A program made the position numbers and the translations under genes. Positions 1-6,736 of a stretch of 12,147 bases of DNA are shown here, piece by piece (within the stretch, counting starts at the first letter, position 1; each line of letters starts with the position of its first letter). Source of the stretch: DATLFS01 sp035540935 (GTDB taxonomy: Bacteria > Actinomycetota > CADDZG01 > WHSQ01); contig DATLFS010000097.1 of assembly GCA_035540935.1 (NCBI GenBank), positions 1 through 12,147 on the forward strand, in the 5' to 3' direction. The notes under the pieces were generated by a model. That model saw only the letters and a list, made by a program, of their open reading frames with translations. It ran no database searches and was not told the origin of the DNA.

Positions 1-2
1 CC

Positions 3-677
3 ACCGGCTCCTCCGCGGCCGCGGTGGCGACGGCCCCGGCGCCGGCCGTTCCCGCCCCCGCGGCGGCTTACCAGCCCACTATCGGGGCGATGCCCGGCAG
101 CCCCACGGGCAACCGGCTGCGACCGGAGGACGCGGTCGCCACCGAGGCACAGTTCGACGCCCAGAAGGCGATGGATCGCCGCCGCAAGCTGATCGACGAG
201 CTCGTCTCGAGCGGCGTCCCCGCCGTGACCGCGGCCGATACGGGCCGGCGTCCCTCGGGATGGGTGTCGGTCCTCTTCCTCCTGGTCCCGCTCCTCGCGA
301 TCCTGTTCCTGGTCGGCAACGACGACCTGCGCGCGCCCGCCGCCGCCGGTGGAGAGACGGAGCAGACGGAGGAGCAGCCGCCCGGAGGAGAAGGCGGGAA
401 CGTGGTCGTCTCGCAGAACTTCGAGTTCAGCCCCAACGACGTGACCGTGTCGGGTGAGGTCGAGCTCGACAATCGGGACTCCACGCCGCACAACATCTAC
501 ATCTATCCCGACGAGGAGTCGGCGGAGGCCGCCGACGCCTCGCAGGCGATCTTCCAGGGCGAGGACGCGGCGGGGAACTCCTCCGTCACCTACGACCTGG
601 CCGACGTCGAGGCGGGGACGTACCCGTTCATCTGCCAGCTCCACCCGAACATGCAAGGGACGATCACGATCGAGTAA
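3..677 (+). CDS. Membrane-anchored cupredoxin protein, C-terminal part (5' end outside window)
   Basis: The frame is open to the left edge and the first possible start (GTG at 24) has no ribosome binding site, so this is probably the C-terminal part of a longer protein; 224 codons are visible from base 3. In order they show an Ala/Pro-rich linker (about residues 5-30), a charged stretch with RRRK near 59-62, one hydrophobic span (about 87-104), an acidic Gly/Pro linker (105-133) and a cupredoxin domain (about 134-224). The likely type-1 copper ligands are H163, C211, H214 and M217; the C-x2-H-x2-M spacing resembles amicyanin and halocyanin-like domains. Basic residues before the span suggest that the preceding part is cytoplasmic and the copper domain is outside. 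The role is inferred to be electron transfer in the respiratory chain, perhaps beside a cytochrome bc or oxidase complex encoded upstream. The missing N-terminal domain cannot be named from here. Confidence 0.72.
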   Translation, partial: TGSSAAAVATAPAPAVPAPAAAYQPTIGAMPGSPTGNRLRPEDAVATEAQFDAQKAMDRRRKLIDELVSSGVPAVTAADTGRRPSGWVSVLFLLVPLLAILFLVGNDDLRAPAAAGGETEQTEEQPPGGEGGNVVVSQNFEFSPNDVTVSGEVELDNRDSTPHNIYIYPDEESAEAADASQAIFQGEDAAGNSSVTYDLADVEAGTYPFICQLHPNMQGTITIE

Positions 678-699
678 CCGTCGCGGAGGGCCGCGGCGG
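678..699 (+). terminator. GC-rich hairpin after the cupredoxin stop codon
   Basis: The bases directly after the TAA stop form CCGTCGCGG, a four-base loop AGGG, and CCGCGGCGG. This is a 9-bp stem with a single G-U pair. No T-run follows, so it would be a U-less, actinobacterial-style terminator rather than a classical one. Its place between an upstream gene and a new promoter region supports the reading, but GC-rich DNA forms such stems readily. Confidence 0.45.
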
Positions 700-707
700 G
701 GGCGCGC

Positions 708-713
708 TAAGAT
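708..713 (+). promoter_or_regulatory. Possible -10 hexamer for the ggr-nuo operon
   Basis: TAAGAT lies in otherwise very GC-rich DNA, fits the actinobacterial TAnnnT pattern, and would put transcription start near 719-721, about 45 bases before the first gene. I see no convincing -35 box 16-19 bases upstream, so the call rests on the hexamer and on this being the only intergenic gap in the operon. Confidence 0.3.
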
Positions 714-724
714 TGCGGCACTGC

Positions 725-742
725 TCGTGAAAAGTTTCACAA
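725..742 (+). promoter_or_regulatory. Rex-like operator palindrome upstream of the nuo operon
   Basis: The sequence TCGTGAA-AAGT-TTCACAA matches the Gram-positive Rex operator TTGTGAA-N4-TTCACAA in 13 of 14 specified positions; the one difference is C instead of T at 726. Rex is a repressor released from DNA when NADH rises, and in Streptomyces coelicolor Rex sites were described near cyd, rex-hem and nuo genes. The site lies between the possible -10 element and the ribosome binding site, so a bound protein could block initiation or early elongation. The core also fits a CRP/GlxR-type site (TGTGA-N6-TCACA) in 9 of 10 positions, which is the main alternative. The inner AA/TT and the outer AA on the right favour Rex. 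Confidence 0.65.
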
Positions 743-765
743 GCTAGAGATCGGAGGATCGCCGG

Positions 766-2010
766 GTGGCACTCGAGGTCGACGTCGCGGTCGTCGGCGG
801 CGGACCCTCCGGCGCTGCGGCCGCGCACCTCCTCGCCTCCCGCGGCCACTCCGTCGTCGTCATGGAGAAGAAGGCGTTCCCGCGCGAGAAGACGTGCGGC
901 GACGGCCTGACGCCCCGTGCCGTGCGCGTGCTCGCGGAGATGGGCTTGAGCGACGAGATCGGCTCGTGGGAGCGGGTCCGCGGGCTGCGCGTGCACGGCG
1001 GCGGCCGCACGCTCGAGCTCGAGTTCCCCGACCTCCAGGCGTGGGACTCGTACGGTCTCGTGAAGCCACGGAAGGACCTCGACCAGATCGTCCTCGACAA
1101 CGCCGAACGTGCGGGCGCGAAGGTCCTCTACGAGACGCAGGCGGTCGAGCCGGTGTTCGACCGCGGCGTCCTCTCCGGCGTCATCGCGAAGCGGCGTTCC
1201 GGCGACCGCTACGACACGGAAGAGGTGCGGGCGCACTTCGTCGTCTGCGCTGAAGGGGCCGCGACGAAGTTCGCGCGGAGCCTGGGCAAGGTGCGCAACG
1301 AGTCGTACCCGATGGGCCTCGCGATCCGGCAGTACTTCACGTCTCCGATGGAGCACTCCGGCTGGTTCGATGCCTACCTCGACATCCGGACGGGTCCCGA
1401 GCAGGTCCCGGGCTACGGATGGGTCTTCCCCGTCGGCGACGGAACCGTGAACGCGGGCGTAGGACTCCTCTCGACCTACGGCGGGTGGCGCGACGTGAAC
1501 CTGCACGATCTCCAGCGGCACTTCGTGGCGCAGCTTCCCGCTTCGTGGGAGGTCTCGCCCGAGACGGTGGCGAGCAAGCCGCGCGCCGGACGTCTCTTCA
1601 TGGGCGGGAGCGTCTGGCCGCCCCACGGTCCTGGGTTCGTGATGGTCGGCGACGCGGCCGGGATGATCAACCCCTGCAACGGCGAGGGCATCGCGTACGG
1701 CTACGAGACCGGGCGGATCGCGGGACGCAGGATCGACGAGGCTCTGCGCGACGGCCGGTCGCCCGTGCTGAACGGCTATACCGACGAACTGAAGGAGACC
1801 TACGGCCCGTATTACCGGCTCGGCCGCCGCTTCGTGAAGCTGATCGGCTATCCCGCGATCATGGAGCGGCTGGTGTCCCTCGGCATGCACTCCAAGACCG
1901 TCATGCAGTTCGCGTTGACGTTGCTGGCCAACCTCGACGACCCTGCGACGAAGAACGCGGAGCAGCGCGGTCTCAGGTTCCTCAAGAAGCTGGCGGAGAT
2001 AAAGCCGTGA
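766..2010 (+). CDS. Geranylgeranyl reductase family FAD-dependent oxidoreductase (probable menaquinone side-chain reductase)
   Basis: This 414-residue flavoprotein is of usual length for the family. The N-terminal Rossmann fold has GGGPSG at residues 11-16 and an acidic residue, E34, at the end of the second strand, as expected for FAD binding. A family-type CGDGL motif is at 44-48, and the second FAD motif GDAAG at 295-299 is followed by NPCNGEG. The GTG start at 766 has a good Shine-Dalgarno sequence (CGGAGGA, 752-758) seven bases upstream. Its stop overlaps the nuoA start in a GTGA. Members of this family hydrogenate isoprenoid chains; the mycobacterial relative MenJ saturates one unit of menaquinone. 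Placement at the head of the nuo operon suggests it acts on the menaquinone used by complex I. Archaeal lipid or chlorophyll-type roles are unlikely here. The exact substrate is inferred. Confidence 0.88.
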   Translation: MALEVDVAVVGGGPSGAAAAHLLASRGHSVVVMEKKAFPREKTCGDGLTPRAVRVLAEMGLSDEIGSWERVRGLRVHGGGRTLELEFPDLQAWDSYGLVKPRKDLDQIVLDNAERAGAKVLYETQAVEPVFDRGVLSGVIAKRRSGDRYDTEEVRAHFVVCAEGAATKFARSLGKVRNESYPMGLAIRQYFTSPMEHSGWFDAYLDIRTGPEQVPGYGWVFPVGDGTVNAGVGLLSTYGGWRDVNLHDLQRHFVAQLPASWEVSPETVASKPRAGRLFMGGSVWPPHGPGFVMVGDAAGMINPCNGEGIAYGYETGRIAGRRIDEALRDGRSPVLNGYTDELKETYGPYYRLGRRFVKLIGYPAIMERLVSLGMHSKTVMQFALTLLANLDDPATKNAEQRGLRFLKKLAEIKP

Positions 2011-2378
2011 ACCTCGGCGCCTACCTGCCGATCCTCTTCCTCATCGTGCTGTCGGCTGCGTTCGCCGTCCTGTCGATGCTGGCCGCATCCCGCCTCACGC
2101 CGCGCAAGTGGACGGCGGCCAAACTCGAGCCGTACGAGTCGGGGATCGTTCCCGATGAGGGTGGTATCGGCGAGCGGGAGCGCTTCCCGGTGAAGTTCTA
2201 CCTGGTCGCGATGTCGTTCATCGTCTTCGACATCGAGGTCGCGTTCCTCTTCCCGTGGGCCGCCGCTTATGGCGAGCTTCAGATGTTCGGCCTCGGCGCG
2301 ATGGGCATATTCCTCTTCGTTCTGACCGCGGGCTACGTCTACGAATGGGCGAAGGGGGGCTTCGATTGGGCGGAGTGA
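2007..2378 (+). CDS. nuoA: NADH-quinone oxidoreductase subunit A
   Basis: NuoA is a small membrane subunit at the junction between the peripheral and membrane arms of complex I. The 123-residue product has three hydrophobic spans (about residues 5-27, 64-85 and 92-113). The family signatures are present: YESG at 43-46 in the loop after the first span and FDIEVAFLFPW at 74-84 in the second. The GTG start overlaps the stop of the reductase gene (GTGA) and is preceded by GGCGGAG at 1992-1998, eight bases away. Its own stop overlaps the nuoB start. Length and motifs are normal for the family. Confidence 0.95.
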   Translation: MNLGAYLPILFLIVLSAAFAVLSMLAASRLTPRKWTAAKLEPYESGIVPDEGGIGERERFPVKFYLVAMSFIVFDIEVAFLFPWAAAYGELQMFGLGAMGIFLFVLTAGYVYEWAKGGFDWAE

Positions 2379-2863
2379 GTGACGCCGTCGGCGCCAACTT
2401 CATCACCGTTCAGCTCGACAAGCTCGTGAACTGGGCGCGCAAGTCGTCGCTGTGGCCGGCGACCTTCGGGCTCGCCTGCTGCGCGATCGAGATGATGGCG
2501 ACGACCATGCCGCGACACGACCTCGCGCGCTTCGGGATGGAGGCGTTCCGCGCCTCGCCGCGGCAGGCCGACCTGATGATCGTCGCCGGTCGCGTCGCGC
2601 AGAAGATGGCGCCGGTCCTCCGTCAGATCTACGACCAGATGACCGAGCCGAAGTGGGTCATCTCGATGGGCGTGTGCGCGTCGTCGGGCGGCGTCTTCAA
2701 CAACTACGCGCTCGTGCAGGGCGTCGATCAGATCGTCCCGGTGGACGTGTACGTGCCGGGATGCCCGCCGCGGCCGGAGATGCTCATGGACGGGATCATG
2801 CTTCTCCACGAGCGCATCAAGCGCGGCGAGTACGACGCACGGAGGGTTCCCACGGGTGCCTGA
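2375..2863 (+). CDS. nuoB: NADH-quinone oxidoreductase subunit B
   Basis: NuoB carries the terminal cluster N2, which reduces quinone. The 162-residue protein has all four N2 cysteines: the adjacent pair C35-C36, C101 in the MGVCASSGG motif, and C130 in VPGCPPRPE. The regions SLWPATFGLACCAIEMM and FRASPRQADLMIVAGR are family hallmarks and look actinobacterial. The GTG start at 2375 overlaps the nuoA stop (GTGA) and is the only suitable start before the conserved region; the ribosome binding site is weak, so translation is probably coupled to nuoA. The C-terminus is short compared with mycobacterial NuoB. Confidence 0.95.
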   Translation: MSDAVGANFITVQLDKLVNWARKSSLWPATFGLACCAIEMMATTMPRHDLARFGMEAFRASPRQADLMIVAGRVAQKMAPVLRQIYDQMTEPKWVISMGVCASSGGVFNNYALVQGVDQIVPVDVYVPGCPPRPEMLMDGIMLLHERIKRGEYDARRVPTGA

Positions 2864-3416
2864 GATCCTGCGTCTCGCCGCGTCGGAATGGGCCGACCGG
2901 GCCTCTTCCCTTCGCTCCGAGGGCTGGGTCGCCACCGATCTCTGCGGCCTCGACCGGCTGGGCCTCGTGGGCGACGGCGCGCGCTTCGAGGTGGTCGTGC
3001 AGCTGCTCCACATGGAGACGCGGCGACGGCTCACCGTCCACGTCGCGGCCGAAGGAGATCCGCCGACCGTGCCGTCGGCGGTGGGCGTCTGGCCGGCGGT
3101 CGACTTCCCGGAGCGGGAGGCCTACGACCTGGTCGGGATCCACTTCGACGGGCACCCCAACCTGCGGCGGATCATGATGCCGGACGAGTGGGAGGGCCAC
3201 CCGTTGCGCAAGGACTACGGCGTCGGCAAGGTTCCCGTCGAGTTCCGGCCGCAGCCCTTCCTCCAGATCGACGCTCCCGGACAGGCAACGACCTCCGTCC
3301 ACGCGGCGCGCGAGGTCGACCATCTGGGACAGCCGGTGCCCGGCGACGACACCCCGGCGCGCCGCGAGTCCAACTGGTCGCGCAGCGGCGCCGCCGAGGG
3401 GGAGGCGCAGGAGTGA
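2856..3416 (+). CDS. nuoC: NADH-quinone oxidoreductase subunit C
   Basis: NuoC is the 30-kDa structural subunit of the peripheral arm that packs against NuoD and NuoB; it binds no cofactor. The 186-residue product has the family signature at about residues 86-121, starting EREAYDLVGI, continuing through GHPNLRRIMMPD and ending GHPLRKDY. The last 40 or so residues are polar, rich in Ala, Glu and Arg, and look disordered. The GTG start at 2856 overlaps the end of nuoB by 8 bases and follows GGAGGG at 2841-2846. It is a separate gene rather than the NuoCD fusion found in enterobacteria. Confidence 0.94.
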   Translation: MPEILRLAASEWADRASSLRSEGWVATDLCGLDRLGLVGDGARFEVVVQLLHMETRRRLTVHVAAEGDPPTVPSAVGVWPAVDFPEREAYDLVGIHFDGHPNLRRIMMPDEWEGHPLRKDYGVGKVPVEFRPQPFLQIDAPGQATTSVHAAREVDHLGQPVPGDDTPARRESNWSRSGAAEGEAQE

Positions 3417-4657
3417 CGATCGAGGCGGAGCGGATCGTCGAGCGTTTCGAACAGGGCGGGCACGGAGCGTTCGTCGAGTCATTCGACGCGCGCGAGGAAC
3501 GCATGACGATCAACATGGGGCCGGTACACCCCGCGACGCACGGTGTCTTGCGCCTTCTGCTCGAGCTCGAGGGCGAGACGGTCGTGCGGTGCGAGCCGAT
3601 CATCGGCTATCTCCACACCGGCATGGAGAAGGAGTGCGAGGACCAGAACTGGCGCGGCGCCACCACGATCGTCACGCGCATGGACTACCTCGCCCCGTTC
3701 TTCAACGAGCTCGTCTACTCGCTCGCGGTCGAGGAGCTGCTGGAGTGCGACGTCCCTCCCCGCGGCCAATACATCAGGATGCTCCTGTGCGAGCTGAACC
3801 GCCTCAGCTCGCACATGGTGTGGTTCGGGACGCAGGGACTCGACATGGGCGCCATGTCGGCGATGTTCTACGGCTTCCGCGAGCGCGAGATGATCCTCGA
3901 CTTCTTCGAGATGGTCACCGGGCTGCGCATGAACCATCAGTTCATCCATCCCGGCGGTGTCTGGGAGGACCTGCCCGACGGTTGGGACGATGCGCTCGAG
4001 CGGATCCTCGACGTGTTGCCCGGCCGGATCGCGGAGTACGAGGATCTGCTGTCGTACAACCCCGTGTTCCTTGAGCGGACGAAGGGTGTCGGTGTGATCT
4101 CGCGCGACGAGGTGCTCGCGCTCGCCGCCTCCGGTCCGATAGCTCGTGCCGCCGGCGTCGACTGGGACGTTCGCCGCGACATGCCTTACGACGCTTACGG
4201 CGAGCTCGAGTTCGACGTGCCGGTCGAGGACGCGGGCGACGTCTACGCGCGCTACCAGGTCCGCATGGTGGAGATGCGCGAGTCGCTGCGGCTGCTTCGC
4301 CAGATCGCCGACCGGATGCCCGACGGCGACCACAAGAACATGGACCCGAAGTTGTCGCCGCCCCCGCGCCCCGAGCTGAACCGCTCGATGGAGGCGGTGA
4401 TCCATCACTTCAAGCTGATGACGCAAGGCTATACGGTGCCGGCGGGCGAGGCGTACCGCGTCGTCGAGAGCCCGCGCGGTGAGCTCGGCTGCTACGTCGT
4501 CTCCGATGGCGGGACCTCGCCCTACCGCGTGCACGTCCGCGATCCGTCGTTCGTCAACCTGCAGTCGCTTCCGGTGATGGTCGAGGAGGGGATGATCGCC
4601 GACCTCATCGCCTCGATCGCGTCGATCGATCCGGTGCTCGGGGGGGTCGACCGATGA
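3413..4657 (+). CDS. nuoD: NADH-quinone oxidoreductase subunit D
   Basis: NuoD is the 49-kDa subunit that forms the quinone pocket with NuoB; the family descends from [NiFe]-hydrogenase large subunits but has lost the metal site. The product has 414 residues, the normal length. The segment GPVHPATHGVLRL (36-48) carries H43 and the stretch TRMDYL holds Y92; by motif position these match the quinone-site His and Tyr of other complex I enzymes. GYLHTGMEK (65-73) and a typical C-terminus (SDGGTSPYRVHVRDPSF, about 364-380) are also present. The GTG at 3413 overlaps the nuoC stop (GTGA) with GGGGGAGG at 3397-3404; the later ATG at 3503 would cut off about 30 residues and has no such coupling. Confidence 0.95.
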   Translation: MTIEAERIVERFEQGGHGAFVESFDAREERMTINMGPVHPATHGVLRLLLELEGETVVRCEPIIGYLHTGMEKECEDQNWRGATTIVTRMDYLAPFFNELVYSLAVEELLECDVPPRGQYIRMLLCELNRLSSHMVWFGTQGLDMGAMSAMFYGFREREMILDFFEMVTGLRMNHQFIHPGGVWEDLPDGWDDALERILDVLPGRIAEYEDLLSYNPVFLERTKGVGVISRDEVLALAASGPIARAAGVDWDVRRDMPYDAYGELEFDVPVEDAGDVYARYQVRMVEMRESLRLLRQIADRMPDGDHKNMDPKLSPPPRPELNRSMEAVIHHFKLMTQGYTVPAGEAYRVVESPRGELGCYVVSDGGTSPYRVHVRDPSFVNLQSLPVMVEEGMIADLIASIASIDPVLGGVDR

Positions 4658-5352
4658 AGGCCGAAGCGTTCGACGTGCTGACCGGCGAGAACCTCGAGAC
4701 GGCGCGCCGCATCATCGCCAAGTACCCGCACAAGAGGTCGGCCGCTCTCCCGCTCCTCTTCCTCGTGCAGTCGGTGGAGGGGCACGTTACGGAGAGCGGG
4801 ATGAAGGACGTGGCGAAGCTGCTCGACCTCACACCGGCGGAGGTGCTGGCGACCGGCTCGTTCTACACGATGCTGAAGAAGCGTCCGCAGGGCGATTACC
4901 TCGTGTCGGTCTGCCGCAACATCTCCTGCACGCATCTGGGGGCGCGCCGCGTCGTTGCGGCTCTGGAGGACGCGCTCGGCGTCGGACCGGGGGAGACGAC
5001 GCCCGACGGGAGGTTCTCGCTCGAGGCGGCGGAATGTCTCGCCACGTGCGACGGCGCGCCGTCGATGCAGATCAACTACGAGGACTTCTACCGCGTTACG
5101 CCCGAGGGGGCGGTCGAGGTCGTGGAGCGCCTCCGGCGGGGCGAGGAGGTCAAGAGCACCCGCGGCGAGGTGGTCAAGACGGCGAAGGAGATCGCGCGCG
5201 AGACCGCCACCGCGGGGCTCGCGGCGGCACTCGCCAAGCCGTCGGAGAAAGCCCGCCTCGCGGGCGGCGAGACCCCTCCGCCGGACATGGCGCCGGGGCA
5301 TCGTCCGAAGGTCACCGGAGACACGGAACGGGGAGACACCGATGGCGGCTGA
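4654..5352 (+). CDS. nuoE: NADH-quinone oxidoreductase subunit E
   Basis: NuoE is the 24-kDa subunit of the NADH-oxidising module and holds the [2Fe-2S] cluster N1a. The four ligands are C87, C92, C128 and C132, in the C-x4-C and C-x3-C pattern typical of the thioredoxin-like ferredoxin fold, after a helical N-terminal domain (about 10-75). The 232-residue protein has a tail of about 60 residues past the conserved domain, rich in Lys, Glu, Ala and Pro and probably disordered; mycobacterial NuoE is also long. The ATG overlaps the nuoD stop (ATGA). The 3' end overlaps nuoF by 11 bases. Confidence 0.95.
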   Translation: MKAEAFDVLTGENLETARRIIAKYPHKRSAALPLLFLVQSVEGHVTESGMKDVAKLLDLTPAEVLATGSFYTMLKKRPQGDYLVSVCRNISCTHLGARRVVAALEDALGVGPGETTPDGRFSLEAAECLATCDGAPSMQINYEDFYRVTPEGAVEVVERLRRGEEVKSTRGEVVKTAKEIARETATAGLAAALAKPSEKARLAGGETPPPDMAPGHRPKVTGDTERGDTDGG

Positions 5353-6736
5353 GGTCCGCATGGTTCACGAGCGGCTGCGCTCCTTCCCGGACGATTCCTG
5401 GACGCTCGACCGCGCGCTCGCGGACGGCGGTTACGACGCCGCGCGGACGGCGGTGACGTCCATGTCCCCCGATGAGGTGGTGGAGCTCGTAAAGAACGCA
5501 GGTCTGCGCGGCAAGGGCGGCGCCGGATTCCCGACCGGTACGAAATGGTCGTTCGTTCCGAAGGACGTCTTTCCGAAGTACGTGGTGATCAACCACGACG
5601 AGGGTGAGCCGGGAACCTTCAAGGACCGCGAGCTGGCGGAGCTCGACCCCCACCAGCTGATCGAGGGGATCATCATCGCCTCCTGGGCGGTCGGAGCCGA
5701 GAAAGCCTTCATCTACTGCCGCGGTGAGTTCGCGCTCGGGTCGCGGCGGATGGACGCGGCGATCGCCGAGGCATACGCGAACGGCTTCCTCGGGCGCGGC
5801 ATCTTCGGCACGAAGTTCGATCTCGACGTCGTCCTGCATCGCGGCGCGGGCGCTTACATCTGCGGTGAGGAGTCGGCGCTGCTGGACTCGCTCGAGGGCT
5901 TCCGCGGCCAGCCGCGTCTCAAGCCCCCGTTTCCCGCGATCAAGGGCCTCTACGGTCGCCCGACCGTGATCAACAACACCGAGACGATCTCCACGCTGCC
6001 GCACATCGTGGCGAACGGCGCCGAATGGTTCCGCGGCTGGGGCACGGAGAAATCGCCGGGCACCAAGATCTTCTCCGTCTCCGGGCACGTGAACGCTCCC
6101 GGCAACTACGAGGTCCCCTACGGGATCACGCTCGACGAGCTCCTCGAGATCGCCGGCGGCATGAAGGATGGAAAGCGGCTGAAGGCGATCATCCCCGGCG
6201 GCGCGTCGGCGCCGCTCCTGACGCACGGCGACTACGCGCTCGACTTCGAGTCGCTGAAGGAGGCCGGGACGATGCTCGGCTCGGGCGCGGTGGTCTACAT
6301 GGACGAGACGACCTGCATGGTCCGGAACGCACTCGTGACCACCGAGTTCTTCGCGCACGAGTCGTGCGGGAAATGCACCCCCTGCCGCGAGGGAACGTGG
6401 TGGGCGGTCAAGGTGCTCGAGCGTGTGGAGCACGGCGACGGCCGGCAGGAGGACCTCGACCTCTTGCTGGACATCGCGAACGGCATCGACGGCCGTTCTT
6501 TCTGCCCCCTCGGTGACGCGGCGTCGTGGGCGCTCCGCTCGAACGTCAAGCTGTTCCGCGATGAGTTCGAGCGCCACGTGGGCGATGGGCGGTGCCCGTA
6601 CGAGGAGGAGCACGGCGCGCACAAGGAGCTCGTCGGCGCGCGCTCCACCGGCATGACCGCCACCGGCCTGGGCGAGGCCGGCATCACGCCGCAGCCGTCG
6701 GAGGGCATCGACGCGGATCAGCGGGGTGAGTGGTGA
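5342..6736 (+). CDS. nuoF: NADH-quinone oxidoreductase subunit F
   Basis: NuoF binds NADH and FMN and is the electron entry point of complex I, passing electrons to its [4Fe-4S] cluster N3. The 464-residue product has the glycine-rich motif GKGGAGFPTGTKW (57-69), the FMN-site region NHDEGEPGTFKDR (84-96), and YICGEESAL (172-180). The N3 ligands are C342, C345 and C348 in ESCGKCTPCREG, with C388 in FCPLGDA. The ATG at 5342 lies in the end of nuoE and follows CGGGGAG at 5329-5335. A tail of about 35 residues after residue 430 is beyond the conserved domain. Confidence 0.96.
   Translation: MAAEVRMVHERLRSFPDDSWTLDRALADGGYDAARTAVTSMSPDEVVELVKNAGLRGKGGAGFPTGTKWSFVPKDVFPKYVVINHDEGEPGTFKDRELAELDPHQLIEGIIIASWAVGAEKAFIYCRGEFALGSRRMDAAIAEAYANGFLGRGIFGTKFDLDVVLHRGAGAYICGEESALLDSLEGFRGQPRLKPPFPAIKGLYGRPTVINNTETISTLPHIVANGAEWFRGWGTEKSPGTKIFSVSGHVNAPGNYEVPYGITLDELLEIAGGMKDGKRLKAIIPGGASAPLLTHGDYALDFESLKEAGTMLGSGAVVYMDETTCMVRNALVTTEFFAHESCGKCTPCREGTWWAVKVLERVEHGDGRQEDLDLLLDIANGIDGRSFCPLGDAASWALRSNVKLFRDEFERHVGDGRCPYEEEHGAHKELVGARSTGMTATGLGEAGITPQPSEGIDADQRGEW

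Noticed and set aside
24..677. A complete cupredoxin protein starting at GTG 24
   Set aside because: There is no ribosome binding site before 24, the frame stays open to the window edge, and the visible N-terminus is an Ala/Pro linker with no signal peptide.
664..1890. Long minus-strand open frame (about 408 codons) opposite the reductase gene
   Set aside because: It mirrors the codon pattern of the high-GC + strand gene, its translation is rich in Arg, Ala and His without a recognisable domain, and it covers the promoter region and the reductase completely.
2888..4657. A 589-codon + strand frame that could suggest a NuoC-NuoD fusion
   Set aside because: The part before 3413 is an out-of-frame reading of nuoC. 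NuoC is intact in its own frame and NuoD starts at the GTGA junction.
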